A stretch of 54,325 nt of DNA. It comes from Polyangia bacterium. GTDB lineage: Bacteria > Myxococcota_A > Polyangia > Polyangiales > Sandaracinaceae. Positions 8,142-16,333 of the stretch are shown in pieces. The notes under the pieces are model-generated. The model had not been told where the DNA came from, searched no databases, and saw nothing but the letters and a program-made list of their open reading frames with translations. How positions within the stretch are numbered: the first letter of the stretch is position 1; every line of letters begins with the position of its first letter. The DNA is taken from NCBI GenBank assembly GCA_030426845.1, contig JAUHXR010000017.1, positions 1 to 54,325 of the forward strand. Reading direction: 5' to 3'. A program made the translations under genes and the position numbers.

Positions 8142-9332
8142 CTACGCCTTCCCGATCTGCGGAAGCCCGAGGATGAGCTTCGCGATGATGTTCTTCTGGA
8201 TCTCGTTGCTGCCGCCGTAGATGGTGGTCGCGCGGCTGTAGTTGAAGAACGAGGCGACCCACTGCTCGTCGGGGCTGACCACGCCGGGCTCGTTGAACCA
8301 GCTCAGCGCGTTCTCGCCCATCGCGTCCATCGCGAGCTCCATCGCCTGCTGCAGGATCTCGGAGCCTCGCAGCTTGAGGATGGAGCTCTCCGGGCCCGGC
8401 GCGTGGCCGAGCTGCGCGCTCGCGAGCGCCCGGAGGTTCGCCATTCGGTGCGCCTCGAGCTCGATCTCGAGCCGGGCGATGCGCGCGCGGAAGCTCGGGT
8501 CCTCGAGGAGCGGCCGGCCGCCGCGCTGCTGCTTGGCCGCGATGCGCTTGACGCGGTGGATCGCGCGGCCGCACTGGCCGACCGCCGCGATGAGCGTGCG
8601 CTCGTGCCCGAGGAGCGCCTTGGCCATCGTCCAGCCCTGGTTGATCTTGCCGACGATGTTCTCCTTCGGGACCTTCACGTTGTCGAAAAAGGTGTCGGCG
8701 AAGGCGGGCGTGTGGCCGCTCGTGAGCATCGGCTTGGCCTCGACCCCGGGCGACTTCATGTCGATGAGGAGGAAGCTGATCCCGGCCTGCTTCTTCACCG
8801 TGGGGTCGGTGCGGACGAGGCAGAAGATCCAGTCGGCGTACTGGGCGTAGGTCGTCCAGGTCTTCTGCCCGTTGACGAGGAAGTGGTCGCCCTTGTCCTC
8901 GGCGGTCGTGCGGAGCGAGGCGAGGTCGGAGCCGGCGTCGGGCTCGGAGTAGCCCTGACACCAGACCTCCTCGCCGCTGAGGATCTTCGGCAGGTAGCGC
9001 GCCTTCTGCGCGTCGGTGCCGAACTGCATCAGGAGCGGGCCGACCATCGAGAGGCCGAACGGGCTGAGCTGCGGCGTGCCGAGCTTCTCGAGCTCCTCGG
9101 TGAAGATGAAGCGGCGCGCGGCGTCCCACCCGGGCCCGCCGTGCTCCTCGGGCCAGTGCGGCGCGACCCAGCCCTTGGGGGCGAGGATGCGGTGCCACTC
9201 CATGGACTCGTCCATCGAGAAGTTGGCGTCGACCGCGGCTTTGGCCGCCATCTCGGGCGGCATCGCCGACGCGATCCAGGTGCGGACCTCCTCGCGGAAG
9301 GCCTCGTGCTCGGGGGAGAACGAAAGATCCAT
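8142..9332 (-). CDS. Acyl-CoA dehydrogenase (upstream partner of a pair)
   Basis: 396 residues. Conserved stretches are GYSEPDAGSDLASLRT (flavin and substrate region), NGQKTWTTYAQYADWIFCLVRT, VPKENIVGKINQGWTMAKALL and the C-terminal ATTIYGGSNEIQKNIIAKLIL, which ends in the usual IYGGSNEIQ-type signature. The true start is ATG 9332 (MDLSFSPEHEAF); the open frame extends further upstream without similarity to the family. With the following gene it forms a two-gene unit with a 4-nt gap. The pair probably makes a heteromeric, FAD-linked acyl-CoA dehydrogenase. A small inverted repeat at 9388-9404 lies in the upstream region shared with a divergent gene. Confidence 0.93.
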   Translation of the reverse strand: MDLSFSPEHEAFREEVRTWIASAMPPEMAAKAAVDANFSMDESMEWHRILAPKGWVAPHWPEEHGGPGWDAARRFIFTEELEKLGTPQLSPFGLSMVGPLLMQFGTDAQKARYLPKILSGEEVWCQGYSEPDAGSDLASLRTTAEDKGDHFLVNGQKTWTTYAQYADWIFCLVRTDPTVKKQAGISFLLIDMKSPGVEAKPMLTSGHTPAFADTFFDNVKVPKENIVGKINQGWTMAKALLGHERTLIAAVGQCGRAIHRVKRIAAKQQRGGRPLLEDPSFRARIARLEIELEAHRMANLRALASAQLGHAPGPESSILKLRGSEILQQAMELAMDAMGENALSWFNEPGVVSPDEQWVASFFNYSRATTIYGGSNEIQKNIIAKLILGLPQIGKA

Positions 9333-9387
9333 GGCCGCGGGCTTAGCACGCGGGCCGCCACCCCCGCGACCCGGGACCTCCGCGAAA

Positions 9388-9404
9388 TCGCCACATCCTG
9401 GCGA
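9388..9404. promoter_or_regulatory. Inverted repeat in a divergent promoter region
   Basis: TCGCCA, a 5-nt spacer, then TGGCGA forms a perfect 6+6 inverted repeat in the 106-bp gap between the acyl-CoA dehydrogenase pair (minus) and the gene at 9439 (plus). Its position fits an operator for both promoters. No regulator gene is adjacent and the site could be chance. Confidence 0.3.
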
Positions 9405-9438
9405 AGCTCCCGCCCGAGGCGCCGCGCACCTTGGAGCC

Positions 9439-10632
9439 ATGGCCAAGCCCGCCCTCCGCGCCCTCACCGCGCTCGTCGTCGCGAGCCTCCTCTGGGTGCC
9501 CAATGTCCACCGGCTGTTCGACGACCGCGCGGGCCCGGAGGGGCGCGCCGAGACGCGGGACGCGCTCCTCGAGGCCCAGCTCGCGCTGCTCGAGGACCCG
9601 GCGCTGCGAGACGCTCGGCTCGCGCGGATGCGTGGGGCGAACGCGGAGTGGGACTTCATGGGGCGCACCTTCCTCGTGCTCGCCCTGGTCAACCACGCGC
9701 TCGCCCGCCCCGAGGCGCGAGCCCGGGTGCTCCCGGCGGTGGACGAGGTGCTCGAGGAGACGCTGCGGCTCGAGCGCGAGCGCGGCCAGGCCCACTTCCT
9801 CATGGCCTACGCCGGCGCGCGCCCGTTCCTCGACCCGAGCGGTCGCAGCGTCTTCGTGGACGGCGAGATCGCGCTCATGCTCGCGGCGCGCCAGCACCTC
9901 GCGCGCGACCCGCGCTGGGACGCGCCGCTCGCCGAGCGCGTCGCGCAGATCGAGGCGCAGCTCCAGCGAGGCCCGGTGCTGAGCGCGGAGAGCTACCCCG
10001 ACGAGTGCTGGACGTTCTGCAACACGGTAGCCCTCGCCGCGATCCGGGTGAGCGACTCGGTCACCGGCGACGACCACGCGGGGCTCCTGCACGGCTGGGT
10101 GGAGACCGCGCAGCAGCGCCTGATCGACCCATCGACCGGCCTGCTCGTCTCGAGCTACCGCCTCGACGGCACGCCGCTCGACGGCCCGGAGGGCTCGAGC
10201 ATCTTCCTCGCGGCCCACATGCTGACCCTCGTGGATCCCGCGTTCGGGCGGGCGCAGTACCAGCTCGCGCGTGAGCACCTCGGGGCGTCGGTCGCTGGGT
10301 TCGGCTGGGCGCGCGAGTGGCCCGCCGGCTGGCAGGGCCCGGCGGACATCGACTCGGGGCCGGTGGTCCCGCTCGTCGACGCGAGCGCAGGCGCGAGCGG
10401 CATGGCGATCCTCGGCGCGGCGGCGTTCGAGGACGAGGCGTGGACGCGGGCCCTCCACGCCTCGCTCGCGCTCGCCGCCTTCCCGGTGGAGGAGGGCGGG
10501 GTCATCCGCTACGCGGCGAGCAATCAGGTGGGCGACGCGGTCCTGCTCTACGCGCTCACCGAGGGGCCGCTCTTCGACGCGGTGGGGCCCGCTCCCAGCC
10601 GGTCGGTCGCGATGCGCGTGGAGGTGCGGTGA
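9439..10632 (+). CDS. Alpha/alpha-toroid-like protein, possibly linalool dehydratase-isomerase family
   Basis: 397 residues. An N-terminal hydrophobic segment (about 5-21) suggests a signal anchor or export signal. The body is rich in amphipathic helices. The stretch ESYPDECWTFCNTVALAAIR and the later DPSTGLLVSSYRLDG, DGPEGSSIFLAAHML recall, from memory, the linalool dehydratase-isomerase (Ldi) group, an alpha/alpha-barrel fold in which cysteines contribute to the active site. I cannot align it here, so the assignment is tentative; another six-hairpin toroid protein is possible. The ATG at 9439 begins a convincing hydrophobic N-terminus and sits just after a weak TTGGAG site. The stop overlaps the next start in TGATG, so the two genes are translationally coupled. 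Confidence 0.55.
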   Translation: MAKPALRALTALVVASLLWVPNVHRLFDDRAGPEGRAETRDALLEAQLALLEDPALRDARLARMRGANAEWDFMGRTFLVLALVNHALARPEARARVLPAVDEVLEETLRLERERGQAHFLMAYAGARPFLDPSGRSVFVDGEIALMLAARQHLARDPRWDAPLAERVAQIEAQLQRGPVLSAESYPDECWTFCNTVALAAIRVSDSVTGDDHAGLLHGWVETAQQRLIDPSTGLLVSSYRLDGTPLDGPEGSSIFLAAHMLTLVDPAFGRAQYQLAREHLGASVAGFGWAREWPAGWQGPADIDSGPVVPLVDASAGASGMAILGAAAFEDEAWTRALHASLALAAFPVEEGGVIRYAASNQVGDAVLLYALTEGPLFDAVGPAPSRSVAMRVEVR

Positions 10633-10958
10633 TGAAGACGGAAGCGACGATGCTCGCGGCGGCGGGGGCGCTCCTCGCCCTCTACGGAGCGCTCGAAGCG
10701 CTCGGGCTGCGCGACTGGGTGAGCGTGCTCAGCGGCACGCCGGCGCCGGGCGTGCCGATCGAGCAGGCGATGGCGGGCGGGGCGCTCTACGTGCTCGCCT
10801 ACTTCGGAGCGGTGCTCGGCGCGCCGATCCTCACCCTCGCGGCCGCCGTCGGCGCGGTCGGCGGGTGGCTGCTCCGGCGCGCGCGGTCGGCGGTCTCGCC
10901 GCTCTCGGCGCCGGCGCGTCAGCCAGGCCGCGCGTCGCGCCACGGCTCGGGCGCGTAG
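10632..10958 (+). CDS. Small membrane protein coupled to the upstream gene
   Basis: 108 residues with hydrophobic segments at about 7-25 and 48-80 (the second long enough for two passes) and a basic C-terminal tail. Its ATG at 10632 shares one base with the stop codon of the preceding gene. The 3' end overlaps the end of the convergent lipB gene by 40 bp, so the basic tail is encoded antisense to the LipB C-terminus. No family was recognised. Coupling suggests that it works with the Ldi-like protein at the membrane. Confidence 0.6.
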   Translation: MKTEATMLAAAGALLALYGALEALGLRDWVSVLSGTPAPGVPIEQAMAGGALYVLAYFGAVLGAPILTLAAAVGAVGGWLLRRARSAVSPLSAPARQPGRASRHGSGA

Positions 10959-11647
10959 GCGGCCTCGTCGAGCCCGTCGAGCGGGCCGCCCGCGGGGTGG
11001 ACCAGGTCGGCGTCGAAGCGCTCCGCGAAGTGGGCCTCGAGCCGATCCTCGACCTCCTGCATCGTGGGCGGCTCGGCGAGCTCGCGCTCCAAGCTGGTCA
11101 CGTCCTTGCCCACGAGGCCGCAAGGGACGATGACGCCGAAGTGCGAGAGATCGGTGCGCACGTTGAGCGCGAAGCCGTGCATCGTGATCCAGCGGCTGAT
11201 GCGCACCCCGATCGCGCCGATCTTGCGGTCGCCGATCCAGGTGCCGTTCATCCCGGCGACCCGGCCCGCCTCGACGCCGTAGTCCGCGCAGACGCGGATC
11301 ATCAGCTCCTCGAGGTCGGTGACGTAGCGGCGGACGTCCTGGCGGTCGGGCGACAGATCGACGATCGGGTAGCCGACGAGCTGACCGGGCCCGTGGTAGG
11401 TGACGTCGCCGCCCCGCCCCACCTCGTGGACGTCGAAGCCGCGCGCCGCGAGGGCGTCGCGCGAGAGCAGGAGGTTGCCGTCGTCCCGCGCGCTGCGGCC
11501 GAGGGTCACGGTCGGCGGGTGCTCGAGCAGCAGCAGGGTGTCGGGGACGGCGCCGCGCGTGCGCGCGCGCTGGAGCCGGTGCTGCAGCTCGAGGGCGTCG
11601 CCGTAGGCGATCGACCCGAGGCGATGGACGTGGACCGTGCGCCGCAT
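10919..11647 (-). CDS. lipB: Octanoyl-[ACP]:protein N-octanoyltransferase LipB
   Basis: 242 residues, normal for LipB. It transfers octanoate from acyl carrier protein to the lipoyl domains of 2-oxoacid dehydrogenases and GcvH, the first step of lipoate synthesis. The hallmark VGRGGDVTYHGPGQLVGYP is at about 77-94. The acyl-enzyme Cys is C176 in VPCGLVGKDVTSL, and the supporting Lys is K142 in GDRKIGAIG. The ATG at 11647 is the family start. No lipA is adjacent. A use for lipoate is encoded about 15 kb away (lpdA at 26339), which also needs a lipoylated E2 not present here. Confidence 0.97.
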   Translation of the reverse strand: MRRTVHVHRLGSIAYGDALELQHRLQRARTRGAVPDTLLLLEHPPTVTLGRSARDDGNLLLSRDALAARGFDVHEVGRGGDVTYHGPGQLVGYPIVDLSPDRQDVRRYVTDLEELMIRVCADYGVEAGRVAGMNGTWIGDRKIGAIGVRISRWITMHGFALNVRTDLSHFGVIVPCGLVGKDVTSLERELAEPPTMQEVEDRLEAHFAERFDADLVHPAGGPLDGLDEAAYAPEPWRDARPG

Positions 11648-11748
11648 GGCGAGGATCTAGAGCGCCCGGCCCCTCGGAACCACCACAAAGCTCGCGCGGC
11701 CGCGCGCGGGAACGGGCGACATCGCGGCGCGGGTTGCTACCTTGGGGC

Positions 11749-12108
11749 GTGCGGGAGATCGCCCTCGCGCTCGGGATCGCGGCGCTGCTCGGCGGGTTCG
11801 CCGTGGCCCTGACCGCGCCGCCCGAGCTGGTGATGATCGCGGGGCGCAACGTGATGCTCCTCGGGGGCGTCGTCGGGACGCCGATCGAGGTCGTCTACTT
11901 CGGCCTGCTCGCGTGGACGCTCTCGCGGCGCTCGGCGCTCCCGCGTGGCTGGTACTGGCGCACCTTCGATCACCACTGGCTCCTCGTGGGGCGTGAGCGC
12001 TGGGTGGTCCTCCCGTGGTTCTACGCGGGGGCCTTCGCGTTCGTGGTGTGCGTCCTCGGGATCGTCGCCTCCGCGCTCGGCCTCGTCGGGACCCTCGCCC
12101 GGCTGTGA
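11749..12108 (+). CDS. Small multi-pass membrane protein, unknown function
   Basis: 119 residues from the GTG at 11749. There are three hydrophobic segments, about 3-22, 30-55 and 92-117, separated by a polar loop containing WYWRTFDHHWLLVGRERW. The loop is rich in Trp and Arg/His and may lie at the membrane surface. A TTG at 11734 would add five residues, so the start is not certain. It is transcribed divergently from lipB. No family was recognised. Confidence 0.55.
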   Translation: MREIALALGIAALLGGFAVALTAPPELVMIAGRNVMLLGGVVGTPIEVVYFGLLAWTLSRRSALPRGWYWRTFDHHWLLVGRERWVVLPWFYAGAFAFVVCVLGIVASALGLVGTLARL

Positions 12109-12144
12109 GGCGCGGCGCCCCGCGGTCGTCGCGCCGCGTCGTCG

Positions 12145-12203
12145 CCTCGTCGATCTCCGCGTCATCGCCTCGTCGATCTCCTCGTCGATCGCCTCGTCGA
12201 TCT
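12145..12203. repeat. 12-bp tandem repeat in an intergenic region
   Basis: The unit CCTCGTCGATCT occurs once at 12145-12156 and then three times in direct succession at 12168-12203, the middle copy ending in G. It fills most of the gap between a membrane protein gene and a secreted protein gene. The unit length would allow in-frame expansion if translated, but no convincing gene covers it. Confidence 0.7.
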
Positions 12204-12253
12204 CCTCGGAACCTCCCCGCCTCGCCACGGTCTGACGCGGCGGGAGGACATCG

Positions 12254-12928
12254 ATGAAGAAGATCCTGATCGGCGCCGCCGCCGCGACGCTGGGGCTCGC
12301 CCTCGGCGCGCCCGCGCCCTCGCGCGCCTGCTTGCACGTGATCGAGCTGTCGAAGGACGACGCGGTGGCCGCGGTCGCCCGGGCGGAGCGCCTGCTGAAC
12401 GTCGGCCGCCCCGCCGACGCCTACCGCGCCGCGCGCACCGGGAGGCGTCGCCTCGAGCGCCACGTCCGCGAGGTCGGACGAGACGCGTCGGCCCAGGCCG
12501 CGATCGCGCGGGCCCGCACCATCACCGCGGTCGCGGTGGTCCGGCTCGACGGACGCACGCCCGTCTCGTATCGGGTCGCGCGCCGCCACGTGGTGCGCGG
12601 GCGCGAGCAGCGGAGCCTGAGCTGGGCGCGCGAGCAGCTCCGCGCCCTCGCGGCCGAGCGCCCCGGGGACCTCCGCGCGCAGGTCCGCTACGCGGAGGCC
12701 CTCGCGCGGTTCGACGCCCACCGCGACGAGGCCCGCGCGATCCTCGCGCCCCTCGCGGAGCGTGACCTGATGCCAGACGCGCACGGCTACGCGGCCCTCG
12801 CGCGGATCAGCGAGACCGGCAGCCCCGAGCACGCGCGCGCGGTCGAGCGCTGCCGCCGCATGGCCGCCGACGCGGCGCCGATGGTTTGTCCGCCGTCCGT
12901 CTCGTCGTCCGTGTCGCCCGCCGCGTGA
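12254..12928 (+). CDS. Secreted helical-repeat protein, unknown function
   Basis: 224 residues. MKKILIGAAAATLGLALG followed by APAPSRAC is a clear Sec signal peptide with likely cleavage near residue 24. The mature part is Ala/Arg-rich and helical, with TPR-like pairs (DAVAAVARAERLLNVGRPADAYRAA is not a strict TPR but has the right spacing; later DLRAQVRYAEALARFDAHRDEARAILAPL). The start has a strong GGGAGG site 6 nt before ATG 12254. The stop overlaps the next start as GTGA, so it is translationally coupled to the tetra-haem lipoprotein and probably shares its periplasmic process. Confidence 0.7.
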   Translation: MKKILIGAAAATLGLALGAPAPSRACLHVIELSKDDAVAAVARAERLLNVGRPADAYRAARTGRRRLERHVREVGRDASAQAAIARARTITAVAVVRLDGRTPVSYRVARRHVVRGREQRSLSWAREQLRALAAERPGDLRAQVRYAEALARFDAHRDEARAILAPLAERDLMPDAHGYAALARISETGSPEHARAVERCRRMAADAAPMVCPPSVSSSVSPAA

Positions 12929-14130
12929 CGCGCGCCGCGTCGCTCGCCTCGGCGCTGGCGATGATCCTCGCCGCGTGCACCGACCCGCCCGCCTCCGCGT
13001 CGGGGGCCGCGCCCGCGGTCGCGACGCCGGAGCCCGAGGCGCCCGACGCGGCCCGAGGCGCGGCGCGCATCGTGGCCCTCGAGTGCAGCCGGTGCCACGA
13101 GACGCCCGGGGTCGCGCCGCCGGCCCAGGAGCGGCAATGCGTCGGCTGCCACCGGGCGATCCTCGACGGCGACTTCGAGGCGCCGGCGGCCGACCTGCGC
13201 CGCTGGCGACGCAGCCTCGTCAGCCTCAACCACGCGCCGTCTCTCGTCGGCCTCGAGGGTCACCTGCGCTCCGCGTGGATCGCGTCGTTCCTGCAGGCGC
13301 CGCACGACGTCCGGCCGGGCTTGCCCGCGACCATGCCGCGGCTGCCGCTGTCCGAGCGTGACGCGTGGGACGTCGCGGCGGCGCTCGCGGGCCCGCCGGA
13401 GGCCACCCCGCCGTCGCCGGCCCCGGACATGGTGTCGGTGACCGCCGGCCTGGAGCTCCTCGACGCGCGCGGCTGCTACGGCTGCCACGCGTTCGGCGAC
13501 CGCGCCGCCGCGCCGCCGGTGTCGTCCGCCGCCCAGGCGCTCGCTCCGGATCTGCGGCACACCCGCGCGCGCATGACGCGGCGAGCGCTCCTCGCCTGGC
13601 TTGCCGACCCCGAGGCTCGTCGGCCGGGCACCTCGATGCCGCGCCCCGAGCTGTCGGCGGCGGAGCGCGCCGCGGTCGCCGACGCGATCCTCGGGGCTCG
13701 GTTGGAGGCGCCGCCGGACGCCGCGCCCCTCGCGCGTCTCCCGCTGCTCGAGCGCCCGGTGCGCTTCGCCGAGGTGTCGGAACGGGTGCTGTCGCGGACC
13801 TGCTGGCACTGCCACGCCGACCCCGACTTCGCGCAGGGCGACGGCGGCGCGGGCAACACCGGCGGCTTCGGCTACCCGCCCCGCGGGGTGAGCCTGATGG
13901 ACTACCCGTCGGTGAGCTCGGGCTACCTCGACGCGGACGGTGAGCGCCGCTCGCTGTTCGCCGAGGAGGACGGGACGCCGCACCTCGTGCGCGTGCTGAT
14001 GGCGCGCCACGCCGAGGTGCGCGGCGCCCCGGTTCCGGGACTCACCGGCATGCCGCTCGGCCTGCCGCCGGTCCCGCTCGAGGACATCCAGCTCGTCGAG
14101 ACCTGGATCGCCCAGGGACGCCCGAACTGA
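12925..14130 (+). CDS. Tetra-haem c-type cytochrome lipoprotein
   Basis: 401 residues from GTG 12925, which overlaps the upstream stop in GTGA. The N-terminus VTRAASLASALAMILAAC ends in a lipobox with C18 as the lipidated residue; an earlier TTG at 12886 would bury this signal. Four haem-binding motifs are visible: CSRCH (54-58), CVGCH (72-76), CYGCH (184-188) and CWHCH (293-297). Segments such as RPGTSMPRPELSAAERAAVADAI resemble cytochrome c domains with a distal Met. It is probably an electron-transfer protein attached to the envelope. No oxidase or reductase partner is in the neighbourhood except the coupled secreted protein. Confidence 0.85.
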   Translation: MTRAASLASALAMILAACTDPPASASGAAPAVATPEPEAPDAARGAARIVALECSRCHETPGVAPPAQERQCVGCHRAILDGDFEAPAADLRRWRRSLVSLNHAPSLVGLEGHLRSAWIASFLQAPHDVRPGLPATMPRLPLSERDAWDVAAALAGPPEATPPSPAPDMVSVTAGLELLDARGCYGCHAFGDRAAAPPVSSAAQALAPDLRHTRARMTRRALLAWLADPEARRPGTSMPRPELSAAERAAVADAILGARLEAPPDAAPLARLPLLERPVRFAEVSERVLSRTCWHCHADPDFAQGDGGAGNTGGFGYPPRGVSLMDYPSVSSGYLDADGERRSLFAEEDGTPHLVRVLMARHAEVRGAPVPGLTGMPLGLPPVPLEDIQLVETWIAQGRPN

Positions 14131-14193
14131 CCCGTCGCCCGCGCCGAGCCGGATCGCGTTGCGCGATCGGGGTCGGGGGGCCAAAGCCCGTCC

Positions 14194-15279
14194 GTGCGTC
14201 GCGCGCCCGAGTCCGCTCCGCTCGAGGGTCGCGACCTCGAGGGCTACCTCGGGGAGGTGCGCGGGCTGGTGCTCGAGGAGATCGACCGGATCATCCCGCG
14301 GGGCACGCGCTACGAGGAGGAGCTCTACGCGCCGATGCGGGAGTACCCCTTCCGCTACGCGAAGGGGATGCGGCCCGCGCTCGCGGTGGCGGTGTGCCGC
14401 GCGCTCGGCGGCCGGCTCGAGGCGATCCTCCCGTCCGCCGCCGTGCTCGAGCTCTATCACAACGCGTTCCTCGTCCACGACGACGTCGAGGACGGCTCGT
14501 GGAGCCGCCGCGGGCAGCCCACGCTCCACACGCAGATCGGCGCGCCGGCCGCGATCAACGTCGGCGACGCGATGCTCGCGCTCTGCCTCGGGCCGCTCCT
14601 CGACAACACCCGGCTCGTGGGCCTCGGCCCGGCGCTGCGGGTCCTCGCGAGCATCGCCGACATGGCGCGCGAGACCGCCGAGGGGCAGGCGCTCGAGCTC
14701 AGCTGGATCCGCCACGCGACCTACGACCTGCGCGACGCGGACTACCTGCGGATGGTCCACCAGAAGACCACCTGGTACACGTTCCTGACGCCCATCCGCA
14801 TCGGCTCGGTGCTCGGCGGCGCGCCGCCGGAGCTCGAGCGGCGCCTGCGGCGATGGGGCACGCTCCTCGGCGCCGCGTTCCAGATCCAGGACGACGTCCT
14901 CAACCTGGAGGCGGAAGAGGGCGCCTACGGCAAGGAGATCGACGGCGACCTCTGGGAGGGCAAGCACACCCTCATCCTCGTCCACGCGCTGCGCGGCGCG
15001 AGCGAGGCGGAGCGCGCGCGGGCCCGCTCGATCCTGGCCAAGCCGCGGCCGCCGCGGGCCGAGGACGCGACCGACGCCACGAAGCGCCCCGAGGAGGTGG
15101 CCGAGCTGCGGGCCCTCATCGACGCGCGGGGGAGCGTGGACTACGCGCGGCGCGCGGCGCGGCGTCGGGTCGAGGCGGCGGCGCGCACCCTCGAGCGGGC
15201 GTTCGAGGACCTGGGCGCTTCCGTGCACCGGGACTTCCTGGCAGGATTGACGACCTACGTGCTGGGGCGGGGCCGGTAG
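14194..15279 (+). CDS. Polyprenyl diphosphate synthase (trans-isoprenyl synthase family)
   Basis: 361 residues. It should condense isopentenyl diphosphate with an allylic diphosphate. The first Asp-rich motif DDVED is at 96-100 in LVHDDVEDGSWSRRGQPTLH, and the following INVGDAMLAL fits the family. The second Asp-rich motif, normally DDxxD, reads QDDVLN with Asn at 237. The N-terminal binding motif is reduced to YAKGMRPAL. The GTG at 14194 gives a slightly long N-terminus. The next gene begins at the base after its stop codon, and six genes follow in a tight operon with CrtC-, SCP2- and amine-oxidase-like products. The product chain length cannot be read directly. Confidence 0.92.
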   Translation: MRRAPESAPLEGRDLEGYLGEVRGLVLEEIDRIIPRGTRYEEELYAPMREYPFRYAKGMRPALAVAVCRALGGRLEAILPSAAVLELYHNAFLVHDDVEDGSWSRRGQPTLHTQIGAPAAINVGDAMLALCLGPLLDNTRLVGLGPALRVLASIADMARETAEGQALELSWIRHATYDLRDADYLRMVHQKTTWYTFLTPIRIGSVLGGAPPELERRLRRWGTLLGAAFQIQDDVLNLEAEEGAYGKEIDGDLWEGKHTLILVHALRGASEAERARARSILAKPRPPRAEDATDATKRPEEVAELRALIDARGSVDYARRAARRRVEAAARTLERAFEDLGASVHRDFLAGLTTYVLGRGR

Positions 15280-16329
15280 ATGGCAATTGAAGATGACATC
15301 CGAGATCTGCTCAGGGGGCCGCTCGCGCTCTCCGAGCTCGCGCGACGCGCGCTCGGCGAGCCGCCCGAGGAGCAGAGCGGCAACGCGGAGCGGGAGGCGC
15401 GCCACGCGTTCGAGGGGACGGCGGTGAGCGCGCTCGCCGACGCGCTCGAGGCCCGTCACCGGGCCGAGGAGACGCGCGAGCGCCTCGAGTCGACGCTCAA
15501 GGACCGGGCGGAGGACGGCTTCCGCGAGGGCGACCACTCGATCGCCTACGACTACGCAGCGTTCGGGATGCACACGGTCAAGACCTTCCTCGAGCTGAAC
15601 GCGCGCGCGAACCGCAAGGTGATCGAGGCGCTGCGGCGCTCGGCCGAGGTCCGCGGGCAGCGGGAGGATCGGCGCGAGCCGCGCGAGCAGCCGCTGGCGC
15701 CGATCCGCCTCGAGCTCGCGGCGCAGCCGCTCGCGGAGAAGCCCGACGGCGACTACGGGAAGCTGGCGCATCGGGTCGGTGAGTTCGAGCTCGTCAATCG
15801 ACGCGGGGGTCGGCTGGGCGTCGAGTTCCTCGACCAGCCGATGACGCTGACGCGGGTGGACGACGCCACGCAGACCCTCCCGGTGCCGCTCAAGTTCCTG
15901 CCGCGCTACGTGGACCTCGAGCCCGGCGCGAGCGCGCGCATCTTCGTCGAGCTGCCAGCGGAGGAGTCGAACAAGATCGCGCGCGACCCGGGCGACGTCT
16001 GGCACGGGACGGTGCCGACCCGCATCACCCACGGCCGGCACGCGCCGCTCACCGTCCTCTTCCTCGCCCGGACCCCGCGGCCGCCGCTGAGCGCGGGAGG
16101 CGGGTTGAGCGGCACGCTGACGCTCTACACGCTCGACCGTCAGGAGGTCCGGGTGTTCGACGTGACCGACGGCGTGGTCGAGGCGGGGGTCTTCGGCGAG
16201 CGAGGCACGTTCGTCGCGCGTCTCCAGCCGAGCGCGGGCGGTGAGCCGATCTTCATGCTCGTGTCGCTGACCGGCGAGCCGCCACTCTCCGACGAGCAGG
16301 ACGTTCGCCAGGTGTCGGGCGACGAGTAG
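15280..16329 (+). CDS. Unknown protein of the isoprenoid operon
   Basis: 349 residues, ATG directly after the polyprenyl synthase stop codon. The first 130 residues are helical and highly charged (EARHRAEETRERLESTLKDRAED), likely a coiled coil. The second half is beta-rich (LEPGASARIFVELPAEE, VWHGTVPTRITHG, LTVLFLARTP), resembling an immunoglobulin-like sandwich domain. There is no signal peptide or membrane segment. No family was recognised. The lack of any intergenic space places it in the same pathway; a structural or scaffold role is possible. Confidence 0.65.
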   Translation: MAIEDDIRDLLRGPLALSELARRALGEPPEEQSGNAEREARHAFEGTAVSALADALEARHRAEETRERLESTLKDRAEDGFREGDHSIAYDYAAFGMHTVKTFLELNARANRKVIEALRRSAEVRGQREDRREPREQPLAPIRLELAAQPLAEKPDGDYGKLAHRVGEFELVNRRGGRLGVEFLDQPMTLTRVDDATQTLPVPLKFLPRYVDLEPGASARIFVELPAEESNKIARDPGDVWHGTVPTRITHGRHAPLTVLFLARTPRPPLSAGGGLSGTLTLYTLDRQEVRVFDVTDGVVEAGVFGERGTFVARLQPSAGGEPIFMLVSLTGEPPLSDEQDVRQVSGDE

Positions 16330-16333
16330 CGGC

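Noticed and set aside
12886-12924. TTG start for the tetra-haem lipoprotein
   Set aside because: It would add 13 residues before the lipoprotein signal and lacks a ribosome-binding site. GTG 12925, in GTGA overlap with the previous stop, is the better start.
15280-16329. Encapsulin-like shell protein in the isoprenoid operon
   Set aside because: Some encapsulin operons contain polyprenyl synthases, but this protein has no HK97-type pattern or nucleotide-binding insert that I can see.
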